Below are positions 1 to 5,900 of a stretch of DNA of 12,230 bases, piece after piece (position 1 is the stretch's first letter; the number at the start of each line of letters is the position of its first letter). Under the pieces are notes generated by a model that saw only the letters and a list, made by a program, of their open reading frames with translations, was not told the origin of the DNA and did not search any database. A program made the position numbers and the translations under genes. The DNA lies in NCBI GenBank assembly GCA_023426005.1, contig JAFABO010000001.1:1-12230 (forward strand), given 5' to 3'. This DNA comes from Bacillota bacterium (lineage in GTDB: Bacteria; Bacillota; Clostridia; Acetivibrionales; DSM-1351).

Positions 1-220
1 CAACCTCGGCTTTCAGTGGTTCAATATATACCTTATCCGCTATATTTGTATCAGTCATAATTGTAGCAGGATTGCTGTTTACAAGTACAACTTCGATTCC
101 TTCTTCCTTAAGTGCCTGGCATGCCTGGGTTCCTGCATAGTCAAACTCGGCTGCCTGGCCTATTATGATAGGGCCTGACCCGATAACCAATACCTTGTGA
201 ATATCATTACGTCTTGGCAT
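1..220 (-). CDS. carB: Carbamoyl-phosphate synthetase large subunit, N-terminal fragment
   Basis: The first 73 codons of the large (synthetase) subunit are visible; the rest lies beyond position 1. The protein begins MPRRNDIHKVLVIGSGPIII and continues through GQAAEFDYAGTQACQAL and NSNPATIMTD. This is the nucleotide-binding start of the first ATP-grasp half of CarB, a family usually about 1,070 residues long. CarB uses ammonia passed from CarA, bicarbonate and two ATP to make carbamoyl phosphate for pyrimidine and arginine synthesis. The ATG at 218-220 is preceded by GGAG at 227-230, 6 nt away, which fixes the start. It lies 62 nt downstream of carA, and that gap holds a small GC hairpin. It is the last pyr gene visible. 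Identity is clear; completeness cannot be judged. Confidence 0.95.
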   Translation of the reverse strand, partial: MPRRNDIHKVLVIGSGPIIIGQAAEFDYAGTQACQALKEEGIEVVLVNSNPATIMTDTNIADKVYIEPLKAEV

Positions 221-235
221 TCTATTCTCCGATCT

Positions 236-248
236 GCCGCTGTGCGGC
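236..248 (-). repeat. GC hairpin just upstream of the carB SD
   Basis: A perfect inverted repeat with arms 236-240 and 244-248 (GCCGC/GCGGC) and a 3-nt loop sits in the carA-carB spacer. Its last base in the transcript (236) is 5 nt from the carB Shine-Dalgarno GGAG (227-230). No T-tract follows, so it is not a terminator. The same arrangement occurs before pyrF and lspA. Its function is unknown. Confidence 0.55.
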
Positions 249-282
249 TGTTATTAACTAATGAAAAGCATTTGTGTTTTGT

Positions 283-1368
283 CTATTTGTTCAAGCTGAT
301 GGCTTCATCGATCATTTTAATAAACTCGTCAAAGAGATAAGCCGTATCCCCCGGTCCCGGCGATGCTTCAGGATGGAATTGCACCGTAAACATGGGGGCA
401 TTTTTATATTTAAGACCTTCTATAGTTCCGTCATTCATATTTATATGGCTTATTTTCATTATTTCCGGATCAAGTGATTCTTTTATGATGGTATACCCAT
501 GGTTTTGAGAAGTGATGTAAGTCATATCCTTTTTAATATCTTTGACAGGATGGTTGCAGCCCCTGTGGCCGTATTTGAGCTTTTCTGCATCGGCTCCGCA
601 GGCAAGTGCGGCAAGCTGATGTCCCAGGCATATTCCGAAAATAGGTTTTTTACCTATCAGCTTTTTAATATTCTCTATCTGGAACTGGCAATCCTTTGGA
701 TTTCCCGGTCCGTTTGAAAGCATTATTCCATCGGGTTCGACAGTAAGAACCTCCTCGGCAGTTGCCGTGCACGGGAATACATATACTTCACAGTTCCTTT
801 TTTGCAGTGATCTCACTATGTTTTTCTTGAGGCCGTAATCCACCAGTGCGATTTTATAGCCTTCTCCGCTGTAATGCTTTATTTCTGGAGTTGTGACCTG
901 TAAAACCGGATTGCTGACGGTATAAGCTTTAACTTCAGCTATTTTCTCTTCAATTTCTTCAAGAGTCTCACAGGTGACTATAGTCCCCTTCATTGTTCCC
1001 CTGTCTCTCAATATTATGGTAAGTGCTCTGGTATCTATACCTTCCAGCCCGATTATCCCATGTCTCTTCAAATATTCATTAAGGGATTCTATGGATCTCC
1101 AGTTGCTGGGGGTCTTGCAAAGCTCTCTCACTATGAACCCCTTTATCTGCGGCTTTACGGATTCAATATCATCAAGGTTCACTCCGTAATTGCCTATCAG
1201 CGGGTAAGTCATGCAGACAATCTGCCCGCAGTAGGAGGGGTCGGTCAGAACTTCCTGATATCCTGTCATCCCGGTGTTGAATACTACTTCACCTACCACC
1301 TTTCCTTCCATTCCAAAACTGTTCCCCTCAAAAACCGTTCCATCTTCAAGCAGTAAAAATGCCTTCAT
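283..1368 (-). CDS. carA: Carbamoyl-phosphate synthetase small (glutaminase) subunit
   Basis: This 361-residue protein hydrolyses glutamine and channels the ammonia to CarB, the first committed step of pyrimidine synthesis. The N-terminal CarA domain (about 1-150) has the family signatures FNTGMTGYQEVLTDPSY and GIDTRALT. A class I glutamine amidotransferase domain (about 170-355) follows. Its nucleophile is Cys247 in FGICLGHQLAAL, and the His332/Glu334 pair sits in QFHPEASPGP, so the triad is intact. The ATG at 1368 is preferred because GGAGG ends 5 nt upstream; an in-frame ATG at 1383 would add five residues (MVEVT) and encodes that SD. Length is normal for the family. It lies between pyrF and carB in the pyr operon; no arginine-biosynthesis neighbour is visible, so it probably serves both pathways or mainly pyrimidines. 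Confidence 0.96.
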   Translation of the reverse strand: MKAFLLLEDGTVFEGNSFGMEGKVVGEVVFNTGMTGYQEVLTDPSYCGQIVCMTYPLIGNYGVNLDDIESVKPQIKGFIVRELCKTPSNWRSIESLNEYLKRHGIIGLEGIDTRALTIILRDRGTMKGTIVTCETLEEIEEKIAEVKAYTVSNPVLQVTTPEIKHYSGEGYKIALVDYGLKKNIVRSLQKRNCEVYVFPCTATAEEVLTVEPDGIMLSNGPGNPKDCQFQIENIKKLIGKKPIFGICLGHQLAALACGADAEKLKYGHRGCNHPVKDIKKDMTYITSQNHGYTIIKESLDPEIMKISHINMNDGTIEGLKYKNAPMFTVQFHPEASPGPGDTAYLFDEFIKMIDEAISLNK

Positions 1369-1391
1369 TGTAACCTCCACCATACCCCTGT

Positions 1392-1412
1392 GCCGGTGAT
1401 CGTCCCACCGGC
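1392..1412 (-). repeat. Inverted repeat in the pyrF-carA spacer
   Basis: Perfect 7-bp arms (1392-1398 and 1406-1412, GCCGGTG/CACCGGC) enclose a 7-nt loop in the 77-nt spacer ahead of carA. A competing pairing is possible: GTCCC (minus strand, 1414-1418 side) with GGGAC inside the loop of this hairpin. The two folds exclude each other. No T-tract follows. The carA SD lies about 13 nt downstream. Confidence 0.5.
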
Positions 1413-1445
1413 CATACGGGACAAAATAATTTTATTTATCTCAAT

Positions 1446-2387
1446 TTATCTCCCGTCCAGGGCGCTGTTTAAATCTTCCTTCATTCTGATCACTTCGGCT
1501 CTCGCAGCTTCTGCAAATCTATCTTCACTGTACAGGTTCTTCCAGTTATCCGACATATATGCGCACATTACACTTCTTGAAGCATTGACTATGGCCCCCA
1601 GACCGTCGCTGTTAAAGCTGTTGACACAGTCTCTTGCAGTTCCGCCCTGTGCGCCGTAGCCCGGTACAAGGATATATGCATGCTTCATAATTGAACGCAG
1701 CAGCTTTGCCTGATTTGGATAGGTGGCCCCCACAACTGCCCCCACACTGCTGTAGCCATACTGTCCTCTAACATTTTTGCCCCATTCATTGACATATGCG
1801 GCCATTATTTCATATATACTTCTGCAATCCTGTGTAACCAGATCCTGAAGCTGCCCTGAGGATTTGTTGGAGGTTTTGACAAGCACGAAAATACCCTTTT
1901 CGTTTTTATCACAGTCGTCTATAAACGGCTTGATTCCGTCAATACCGAGATATGGACTGACGGTGAGCGCATCCACTTCAAAGGCCTTTTGCCGTATTTC
2001 ATCCGCCAGAACCGTTTCACCCAGAAATGCCCTTGAGTAGGCTTCGGCAGTTGTACCTATATCATTTCTCTTACCGTCGGCTATTACCAGAAGGCCTTTG
2101 CTTCTTGCATACCTGCAGGTCTCGTCAAAGGCTATCATGCCCTCAGTGCCATACATTTCATAATAGGCAAGCTGCGGCTTGACGGCAGGTATCTGGTCAT
2201 GAACCGCATCCACAAGCTGTTTGTTAAATTGTATTATGGCCTGTGCCGCACCTTTTAAGGTCACTCCGAATTCTTTAAAAGCTTTTTCCTTAATGAAGGA
2301 AGGTACATATTCAATTTTGGGATCAAGTCCCACTACCGTTGGATTGTTCTTTTCCTTGATACTTTCAATGAGTTTGTCAATAAACAT
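1446..2387 (-). CDS. pyrF: Orotidine 5'-phosphate decarboxylase (type 2)
   Basis: This 313-residue enzyme converts OMP to UMP, the last step of de novo pyrimidine synthesis, in the cytosol. The catalytic motif DGKRNDIGTTAEAY (about residues 104-117) gives the Asp-x-Lys-x-x-Asp charge network: Asp104, Lys106, Asp109. The early GLDP motif (about 20-23) and the late LVPGYGAQGG loop (about 239-247, phosphate binding) are also present. The length of about 300 and the DGKRND motif place it in the longer type 2 subfamily rather than the roughly 240-residue Bacillus form. The ATG at 2387 is chosen because GGAGAG lies 10 nt upstream and the protein then starts MFIDKLIESI, typical of the family; the open frame reaches 2441 but has no good SD there. 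It sits between pyrC and carA. Confidence 0.94.
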   Translation of the reverse strand: MFIDKLIESIKEKNNPTVVGLDPKIEYVPSFIKEKAFKEFGVTLKGAAQAIIQFNKQLVDAVHDQIPAVKPQLAYYEMYGTEGMIAFDETCRYARSKGLLVIADGKRNDIGTTAEAYSRAFLGETVLADEIRQKAFEVDALTVSPYLGIDGIKPFIDDCDKNEKGIFVLVKTSNKSSGQLQDLVTQDCRSIYEIMAAYVNEWGKNVRGQYGYSSVGAVVGATYPNQAKLLRSIMKHAYILVPGYGAQGGTARDCVNSFNSDGLGAIVNASRSVMCAYMSDNWKNLYSEDRFAEAARAEVIRMKEDLNSALDGR

Positions 2388-2408
2388 ATTAATCGTTCTC
2401 TCCATTCC

Positions 2409-2426
2409 GCCGCTGCAGGCAGCGGC
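2409..2426 (-). repeat. GC hairpin just upstream of the pyrF SD
   Basis: Perfect 7-bp arms, 2409-2415 and 2420-2426 (GCCGCTG/CAGCGGC), with a 4-nt loop. In the transcript the hairpin ends at 2409, followed by GGAAT and then the pyrF SD GGAGAG, a 5-nt gap. It is a strong GC stem without a T-tract, so not a terminator. Confidence 0.6.
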
Positions 2427-2471
2427 ATAAATAGTTTGCAAAAAGGCAGGCGGTATATGAATTCAGATGTT

Positions 2472-2517
2472 ACAGACTGCTAGTACAATATTCTGCATAT
2501 TGTACTAGACTATCTGT
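2472..2517 (-). repeat. Long hairpin overlapping the pyrC stop codon
   Basis: A perfect 12-bp AT-rich inverted repeat (arms 2480-2491 and 2497-2508) has a 5-nt loop. A further 5-bp outer stem (2472-2476 with 2513-2517) lies beyond a small internal loop. The pyrC stop TAG (2505-2507) is inside the upstream arm on the mRNA. No T-tract follows on the minus strand. Possible roles are protecting the 3' end of a processed pyrB-pyrC segment or binding a protein as DNA; neither can be decided from sequence. Confidence 0.6.
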
Positions 2518-3791
2518 CCTGACCTTACTACAGGATTGCCGCCAACAACTGTATATTGAGGCTGTCCGAAGAGTTTAAAGCCGTTAAAGGGCGAGTTCTT
2601 ACTCTTTGATTCCAGCTTATTGATGTCCACCGTATATTGCTCATTTATATTGAATATCATAAGGTCTGCGCTGAATCCGACTTCAATTGCTCCCTTGTTT
2701 AAACCCAGCATCTTGGAAGGGTTGGCACACATTTTTTGAACCAATTGTTTTAAAGTGAGATGTCCAGGCTTGACAAGACAGGTTATTGCGAGGGGAAAAG
2801 CCGTTTCAAAGCCTACCAGACCGTTTGCTGCCTGTTTGAATTCAACGTTTTTTTCATCCTTGTGATGTGGAGCGTGGTCAGTTGAGATTATATCAATAGT
2901 TCCGTCCCTCAAGCCTTCAATAATTGCATCAACATCCTTTTGCGTCCTCAAGGGGGGATTTACCTTTGCGTTTGTATTAAAGCCTTCACAGGCCTGATCT
3001 GTCAGTGAAAAGTAGTGGGGGCAAGTTTCCGCCGTTACGTTTGCGCCGCGTCTTTTTGCATTTCTGATGAGATCGACGCCAAGCCCGGTGCTTACATGGG
3101 CTATGTGGACTGCTGCCCTGGTGTATTCCGCAAGTATAAGATCCCTTGCTATCATTACTTCCTCGGCTGGTGCGGGATTTCCCTTCAGCCCCAGTACCGA
3201 TGAATAATAGCCCTCATTCATAAGACCTTCATCCACCAGCTCCAGATCCTCACAATGTGATATTATGGTTATATCAAACATAGATGCGTACTGCATCGCT
3301 TTTTTCATTAATGAAGAGTTGTTTACAGGTTTTCCGTCATCGGAAAGAGCAACTGCTCCCGCAAATTTCAGTTCACCTATTTCACTTAATTCCTCTCCCT
3401 TAAGTCCCTTTGATACTGCACCAATAGGGTATACATTTACAAGACCATCCGATTTTGCCTTATTTATGACGTATTTAATCATTGCTTCGTTATCAAGTAC
3501 GGGATTTGTGTTGGGCATACAGGCTACCGAGGTAAAACCGCCCTTCGCAGCACTTCTGGTTCCCGACTCTATGTCTTCCTTGTATTCAAAGCCCGGATCC
3601 CTGAGATGGCAGTGTGCATCAACAAGACCAGGTATAACATACATTCCGTCCGCTTCAATAATTTCACAGCCTGCCGGATCTATACCATCCCCGATATCCA
3701 CTATCAGACCCTCGTCCGCCAGTATATCGGTCACCCTGTCCAAGCCGCTTTTAGCATCAATAACATGTCCGTTTTTAATCAATAACTTCAT
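2505..3791 (-). CDS. pyrC: Dihydroorotase
   Basis: This 428-residue zinc amidohydrolase cyclises carbamoyl aspartate to dihydroorotate, the third step of the pathway. Metal and substrate residues are all visible: HCHLRDPG with His60 and His62, SDDGKP with Asp151/Asp152, SHCED with His179, HIAHVST with His232, and STDHAPHH with Asp305. CMPNTNP (about 91-97) is a typical dihydroorotase segment. Length and motif order match the class I Gram-positive enzymes. The ATG at 3791 is preferred because GGAGG lies 9 nt upstream; a longer frame to 3830 would add 13 residues without a good SD. Long inverted repeats flank it on both sides. It is 69 nt downstream of pyrB. Confidence 0.97.
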   Translation of the reverse strand: MKLLIKNGHVIDAKSGLDRVTDILADEGLIVDIGDGIDPAGCEIIEADGMYVIPGLVDAHCHLRDPGFEYKEDIESGTRSAAKGGFTSVACMPNTNPVLDNEAMIKYVINKAKSDGLVNVYPIGAVSKGLKGEELSEIGELKFAGAVALSDDGKPVNNSSLMKKAMQYASMFDITIISHCEDLELVDEGLMNEGYYSSVLGLKGNPAPAEEVMIARDLILAEYTRAAVHIAHVSTGLGVDLIRNAKRRGANVTAETCPHYFSLTDQACEGFNTNAKVNPPLRTQKDVDAIIEGLRDGTIDIISTDHAPHHKDEKNVEFKQAANGLVGFETAFPLAITCLVKPGHLTLKQLVQKMCANPSKMLGLNKGAIEVGFSADLMIFNINEQYTVDINKLESKSKNSPFNGFKLFGQPQYTVVGGNPVVRSGQIV

Positions 3792-3818
3792 TTGCGCCTT
3801 CCTCCAAATATAAACTTT

Positions 3819-3840
3819 CAAAATCTGCAAGCAGATTTTG
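3819..3840 (-). repeat. Inverted repeat in the pyrB-pyrC spacer
   Basis: Arms 3819-3828 and 3831-3840 are exact 10-bp complements (CAAAATCTGC/GCAGATTTTG) separated by 2 nt. In RNA the loop would open to at least 4 nt, leaving about 9 bp. It lies 20 nt after the pyrB stop, and the pyrC SD begins about 13 nt after it. It looks terminator-like in its arms, but no run of T follows outside the stem. Confidence 0.55.
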
Positions 3841-3860
3841 GCTATGCGATGAGCGATAAA

Positions 3861-4805
3861 CTATAAATTGCTCTCACTTTCCATCGCATTCCTCCTGGTC
3901 AATAGATATAGTAAAGCCATTCTTATTGCAACACCGTTGGTGACCTGCTCATTTATAGCGGACTGCTCTCCGTCCATAACCATTGATGAAAGCTCTACTC
4001 CCCTGTTAACAGGGCCGGGATGCATAACTATGGCATCCTCCCTGGCAAGCTTCAGACGCTTGTCATCCAGACCAAAGAATCTTGAATACTCTCTGATTGA
4101 TGGGAACAAGCCTTTTTTTTGACGTTCCAGCTGTATCCTTAAGCCCATTACCACATCGGCATCCAGTAATGCCTCCTGAACTGTGCTGAAAACGTTGACT
4201 CCGAGTTTTTCTATACCCGGCGGTATAAGTGTTGCCGGACCCGATACATTTACTTCGGCACCCATTTTGGTGAGTCCCCAGATATTGCTTCTCGCCACCC
4301 TGCTGTGAAGGATGTCCCCGACGATAGCAACCTTTAAGCCCTTCAGGCTTCCTTTTTTCTCAACCATGGTGAACATGTCCAGCAATGCCTGCGTAGGATG
4401 TTCATTCATACCATCCCCGGCATTTATTACCGAGGATTTTACGTTTTGGGCCAATAGGTGGGGGGCTCCCGACATGGGGTGTCTTATTATTATGACATCC
4501 GAGCCCATACTGTCTATGGTTTTTCCAGTGTCTATGAGACTTTCACCCTTTTGAACACTGCTGCCGGAAGCTGAAATATTGGCAGCGCTGGCCCCCATAT
4601 ATTTTGAAGCCAGCTCAAAGGATAGCCTGGTTCTGGTACTGTTTTCATAGAACAGGGTAATTACCGATTTCCCCTGGAGATGAGCTGTTTTCTTATTATT
4701 TGTGGTAAGAATGTATTTCATTGTTTTTGCAGTATTCAGGATATATTCTATCTCTTCTGCGGTAATATCTCTAAGACCAAGCAAATCTTTAGATTTTAGA
4801 TTCAT
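3861..4805 (-). CDS. pyrB: Aspartate carbamoyltransferase catalytic chain
   Basis: This 314-residue enzyme joins carbamoyl phosphate and aspartate, the second step of pyrimidine synthesis. Carbamoyl-phosphate binding is seen in ENSTRTRLSFE (residues 54-64, STRTR at 56-60). The mobile lysine is in SSVQKGES (Lys86), and HPTQALLDM (136-144) and MHPGPVNRGVEL (C-terminal third) complete the active site. Length is normal for a catalytic chain. No pyrI regulatory-chain gene is next to it, so the enzyme is probably the unregulated catalytic trimer seen in Bacillus. The ATG at 4805 has AGGAG about 7 nt upstream. It follows pyrR after a 125-nt spacer full of hairpins. Confidence 0.97.
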   Translation of the reverse strand: MNLKSKDLLGLRDITAEEIEYILNTAKTMKYILTTNNKKTAHLQGKSVITLFYENSTRTRLSFELASKYMGASAANISASGSSVQKGESLIDTGKTIDSMGSDVIIIRHPMSGAPHLLAQNVKSSVINAGDGMNEHPTQALLDMFTMVEKKGSLKGLKVAIVGDILHSRVARSNIWGLTKMGAEVNVSGPATLIPPGIEKLGVNVFSTVQEALLDADVVMGLRIQLERQKKGLFPSIREYSRFFGLDDKRLKLAREDAIVMHPGPVNRGVELSSMVMDGEQSAINEQVTNGVAIRMALLYLLTRRNAMESESNL

Positions 4806-4825
4806 ACTAATCTCCTGTCCGCCGC

Positions 4826-4835
4826 CGCCGCGGCG
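4826..4835 (-). repeat. GC-only palindrome upstream of the pyrB SD
   Basis: A 10-bp GC palindrome lies in a CCG-triplet run (4819-4835) in an otherwise AT-richer spacer. In RNA it can fold as CGCCG with a downstream CGGCG in two registers, ending 4 to 7 nt before the pyrB SD. It resembles the SD-adjacent hairpins of carB, pyrF and lspA but is less clean. A TCCGCCGCCG stretch recurs at 7541-7550. Confidence 0.4.
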
Positions 4836-4846
4836 AGTTATATAGT

Positions 4847-4874
4847 GGCAAAAGTCACTCCGCGCCTTTTTGCC
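4847..4874 (-). repeat. Inverted repeat in the pyrR-pyrB spacer
   Basis: Perfect 7-bp arms (4847-4853 and 4868-4874, GGCAAAA/TTTTGCC) enclose a 14-nt loop. It is the middle of three inverted repeats stacked in the 125-nt pyrR-pyrB spacer. There is no PyrR-binding sequence here and no T-tract following it. Confidence 0.4.
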
Positions 4875-4876
4875 TC

Positions 4877-4913
4877 GTAAAGAACAGCATTGTTAAGCAT
4901 GCCTGCTCTTTAC
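4877..4913 (-). repeat. Long hairpin after pyrR
   Basis: On the minus-strand RNA an 11-bp stem (GUAAAGAGCAG with CUGUUCUUUAC, one G-U pair) is extended by 3 bp past a single bulged G, leaving an 8-nt loop. It begins 17 nt after the pyrR stop. The next bases (GAGGC) rule out a normal intrinsic terminator. It would suit 3'-end protection of a processed pyrR message; this is inference. Confidence 0.55.
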
Positions 4914-4930
4914 GCTTCTCCTGTGCCTTC

Positions 4931-5467
4931 TCATTCCTTGTTCGCTATGGTAACGCTGTTCTCCCCGTCAATCTCAAGCACATTTACATGAACTATTTCA
5001 TTTCTTGAGGTAGGCACATTTTTGCCCACATAATCGGCTCTTATGGGCAATTCACGGTGGCCTCTGTCAATGAGAACCGCAAGCTGGATCATATTTGGCC
5101 TGTTTATGTCCATTATGGCATCAATTGCGGCCCTGACTGTCCTTCCGGTGTATATGACATCATCCACCAGAACCACCTTTTTGTTGGCAATATCAAAATT
5201 AATTTCAGTTCCGTTAATTACAGGATGCTCATTTAACAAACTCAGGTCATCACGGTAAAGTGTTATGTCCAGTATGCCTACCGGAATTTCACTGTTCTCA
5301 ACACTTTTGATCCTGTCTGCTATTCTCTTGGCCAGTGGTACTCCTCTTCTCTGGATTCCAATCAATACAAGATTTTCAATTCCCTTGTTTTTTTCAATGA
5401 TCTCATGTGAAATTCTTGTAATTGCTCTGCTTACTGCACTTTCGTCCATTATTTCTGTTTTTTGCAT
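4931..5467 (-). CDS. pyrR: Pyrimidine operon attenuation protein / uracil phosphoribosyltransferase
   Basis: This 178-residue RNA-binding regulator binds UMP or UTP and attaches to the pyr leader so that transcription stops early when pyrimidines are plentiful; it often keeps weak uracil phosphoribosyltransferase activity. The PRPP-type loop VVLVDDVIYTGRTVRAA lies at about 98-114. DITLYRDDLS (about 67-76) and DRGHRELPIRADYVGKN are near-identical to the Bacillus subtilis protein as I recall it. The ATG at 5467 is preferred because GAGAGGA ends about 8 nt upstream and it aligns with the usual N-terminus. The frame extends to 5476, but that ATG abuts the SD directly. It is first in the pyr operon, behind an attenuator carrying its own binding site, so it should regulate itself. 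Confidence 0.96.
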   Translation of the reverse strand: MQKTEIMDESAVSRAITRISHEIIEKNKGIENLVLIGIQRRGVPLAKRIADRIKSVENSEIPVGILDITLYRDDLSLLNEHPVINGTEINFDIANKKVVLVDDVIYTGRTVRAAIDAIMDINRPNMIQLAVLIDRGHRELPIRADYVGKNVPTSRNEIVHVNVLEIDGENSVTIANKE

Positions 5468-5643
5468 CCTGATCATCCTCTCTTTTTATGCTATGAATCC
5501 ATCCCAATTATTTAATATTAGCTAATTTCAATTTCTTAAAAGTTTTATTTATTGCATTATATTATTTTCTGCTTTTCTGCTAAAATCCGTCCGGTGTGGT
5601 TTAACCCTCAGCGCTTATTAAAAGTTATTAATTCGCAGACGCT

Positions 5644-5674
5644 AAAAAAGCTTCCCGCCAAAGGCAAGAAGCTT
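5644..5674 (-). terminator. pyr leader attenuator (intrinsic terminator)
   Basis: A 12-bp stem (5663-5674 with 5648-5659, two G-U pairs in RNA) with a 3-nt loop is followed by six T on the minus strand (from the A run at 5644-5649). It lies about 137 nt after the predicted transcription start and about 180 nt before pyrR. Its 5' arm can pair instead with the antiterminator element at 5762-5771. With the PyrR box upstream this is a conditional terminator. Confidence 0.92.
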
Positions 5675-5771
5675 AAACATATCAAAACATAATCCTATTG
5701 CTGACAGGTAACTTTATCCGAATCAGCATTGGTTATAAGAAATTCATGTTTAGTTTAATATTTCTCACCTT
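5661..5771 (-). promoter_or_regulatory. Antiterminator pairing of the pyr leader
   Basis: The minus-strand element at 5762-5771 (AAGGTGAGAA) is complementary over 10 bp, with two G-U pairs, to 5661-5670 (TTCTTGCCTT), the 5' arm and loop edge of the terminator. The AAGG of the first element is also the 3' side of the PyrR-binding stem. The leader can therefore form either the PyrR stem plus terminator (off) or this antiterminator (on), which is the standard PyrR switch. The pairing is my own reading and has not been folded by program. Confidence 0.8.
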
Positions 5772-5787
5772 ATAGCCTCTCTGGACT
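5768..5787 (-). promoter_or_regulatory. PyrR-binding anti-antiterminator loop
   Basis: On the minus strand the sequence AGTCCAGAGAGGCT followed by ATAAGG matches the known PyrR recognition hairpin: a purine-rich AGAGA loop closed by CC/GG, then an outer CCUU/AAGG stem with CCUU further upstream near 5793-5796. UMP-bound PyrR is expected to hold this stem, blocking the antiterminator and letting the terminator at 5644-5674 form. It is the only such site in the window; none is present before pyrB. Confidence 0.93.
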
Positions 5788-5817
5788 AATTTAAAGGCAA
5801 ACCATTTATTTCTTAAA

Positions 5818-5847
5818 ATCATAACATAACAAAGCTAATGTTGTCCA
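5818..5847 (-). promoter_or_regulatory. Predicted promoter of the pyr operon
   Basis: On the minus strand a -35-like TGGACA (5842-5847) and a -10-like TATGAT (5818-5823) are 18 nt apart, each matching five of six sigma-A consensus bases. The -10 has an extended TG one base upstream. Transcription would begin near 5811, just upstream of the PyrR-binding stem, giving a leader of about 345 nt. Confidence 0.65.
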
Positions 5848-5900
5848 TAACTTTTTTAACAAAAATCCTGCCCGCCAAATGGAAATTTTAATACATTTTT

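Noticed and set aside
283..477. Plus-strand open frames across the carA-pyr region and elsewhere (for example 274-477, 3265-3813, 10331-10783)
   Set aside because: They lie wholly or largely opposite well-supported minus-strand genes, lack SD sites and show no recognisable domain; they are antisense shadows.
5556..5561. A TATAAT-like box between the attenuator and pyrR (minus strand)
   Set aside because: No acceptable -35 at 16-18 nt, and AT-rich leaders give such boxes by chance; a constitutive internal promoter would also bypass the attenuator.
5654..5879. A 9-base repeat (TTTGGCGGG, minus strand) in the terminator arm and again upstream of the pyr promoter
   Set aside because: Two copies of a 9-mer in different contexts with no shared structure; likely chance.
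5860..5895. Possible terminator after the RluD-like gene (AAAAT...ATTTTT around a GC centre)
   Set aside because: The arms pair only with bulges and the central loop is about 12 nt; not convincing enough to call.
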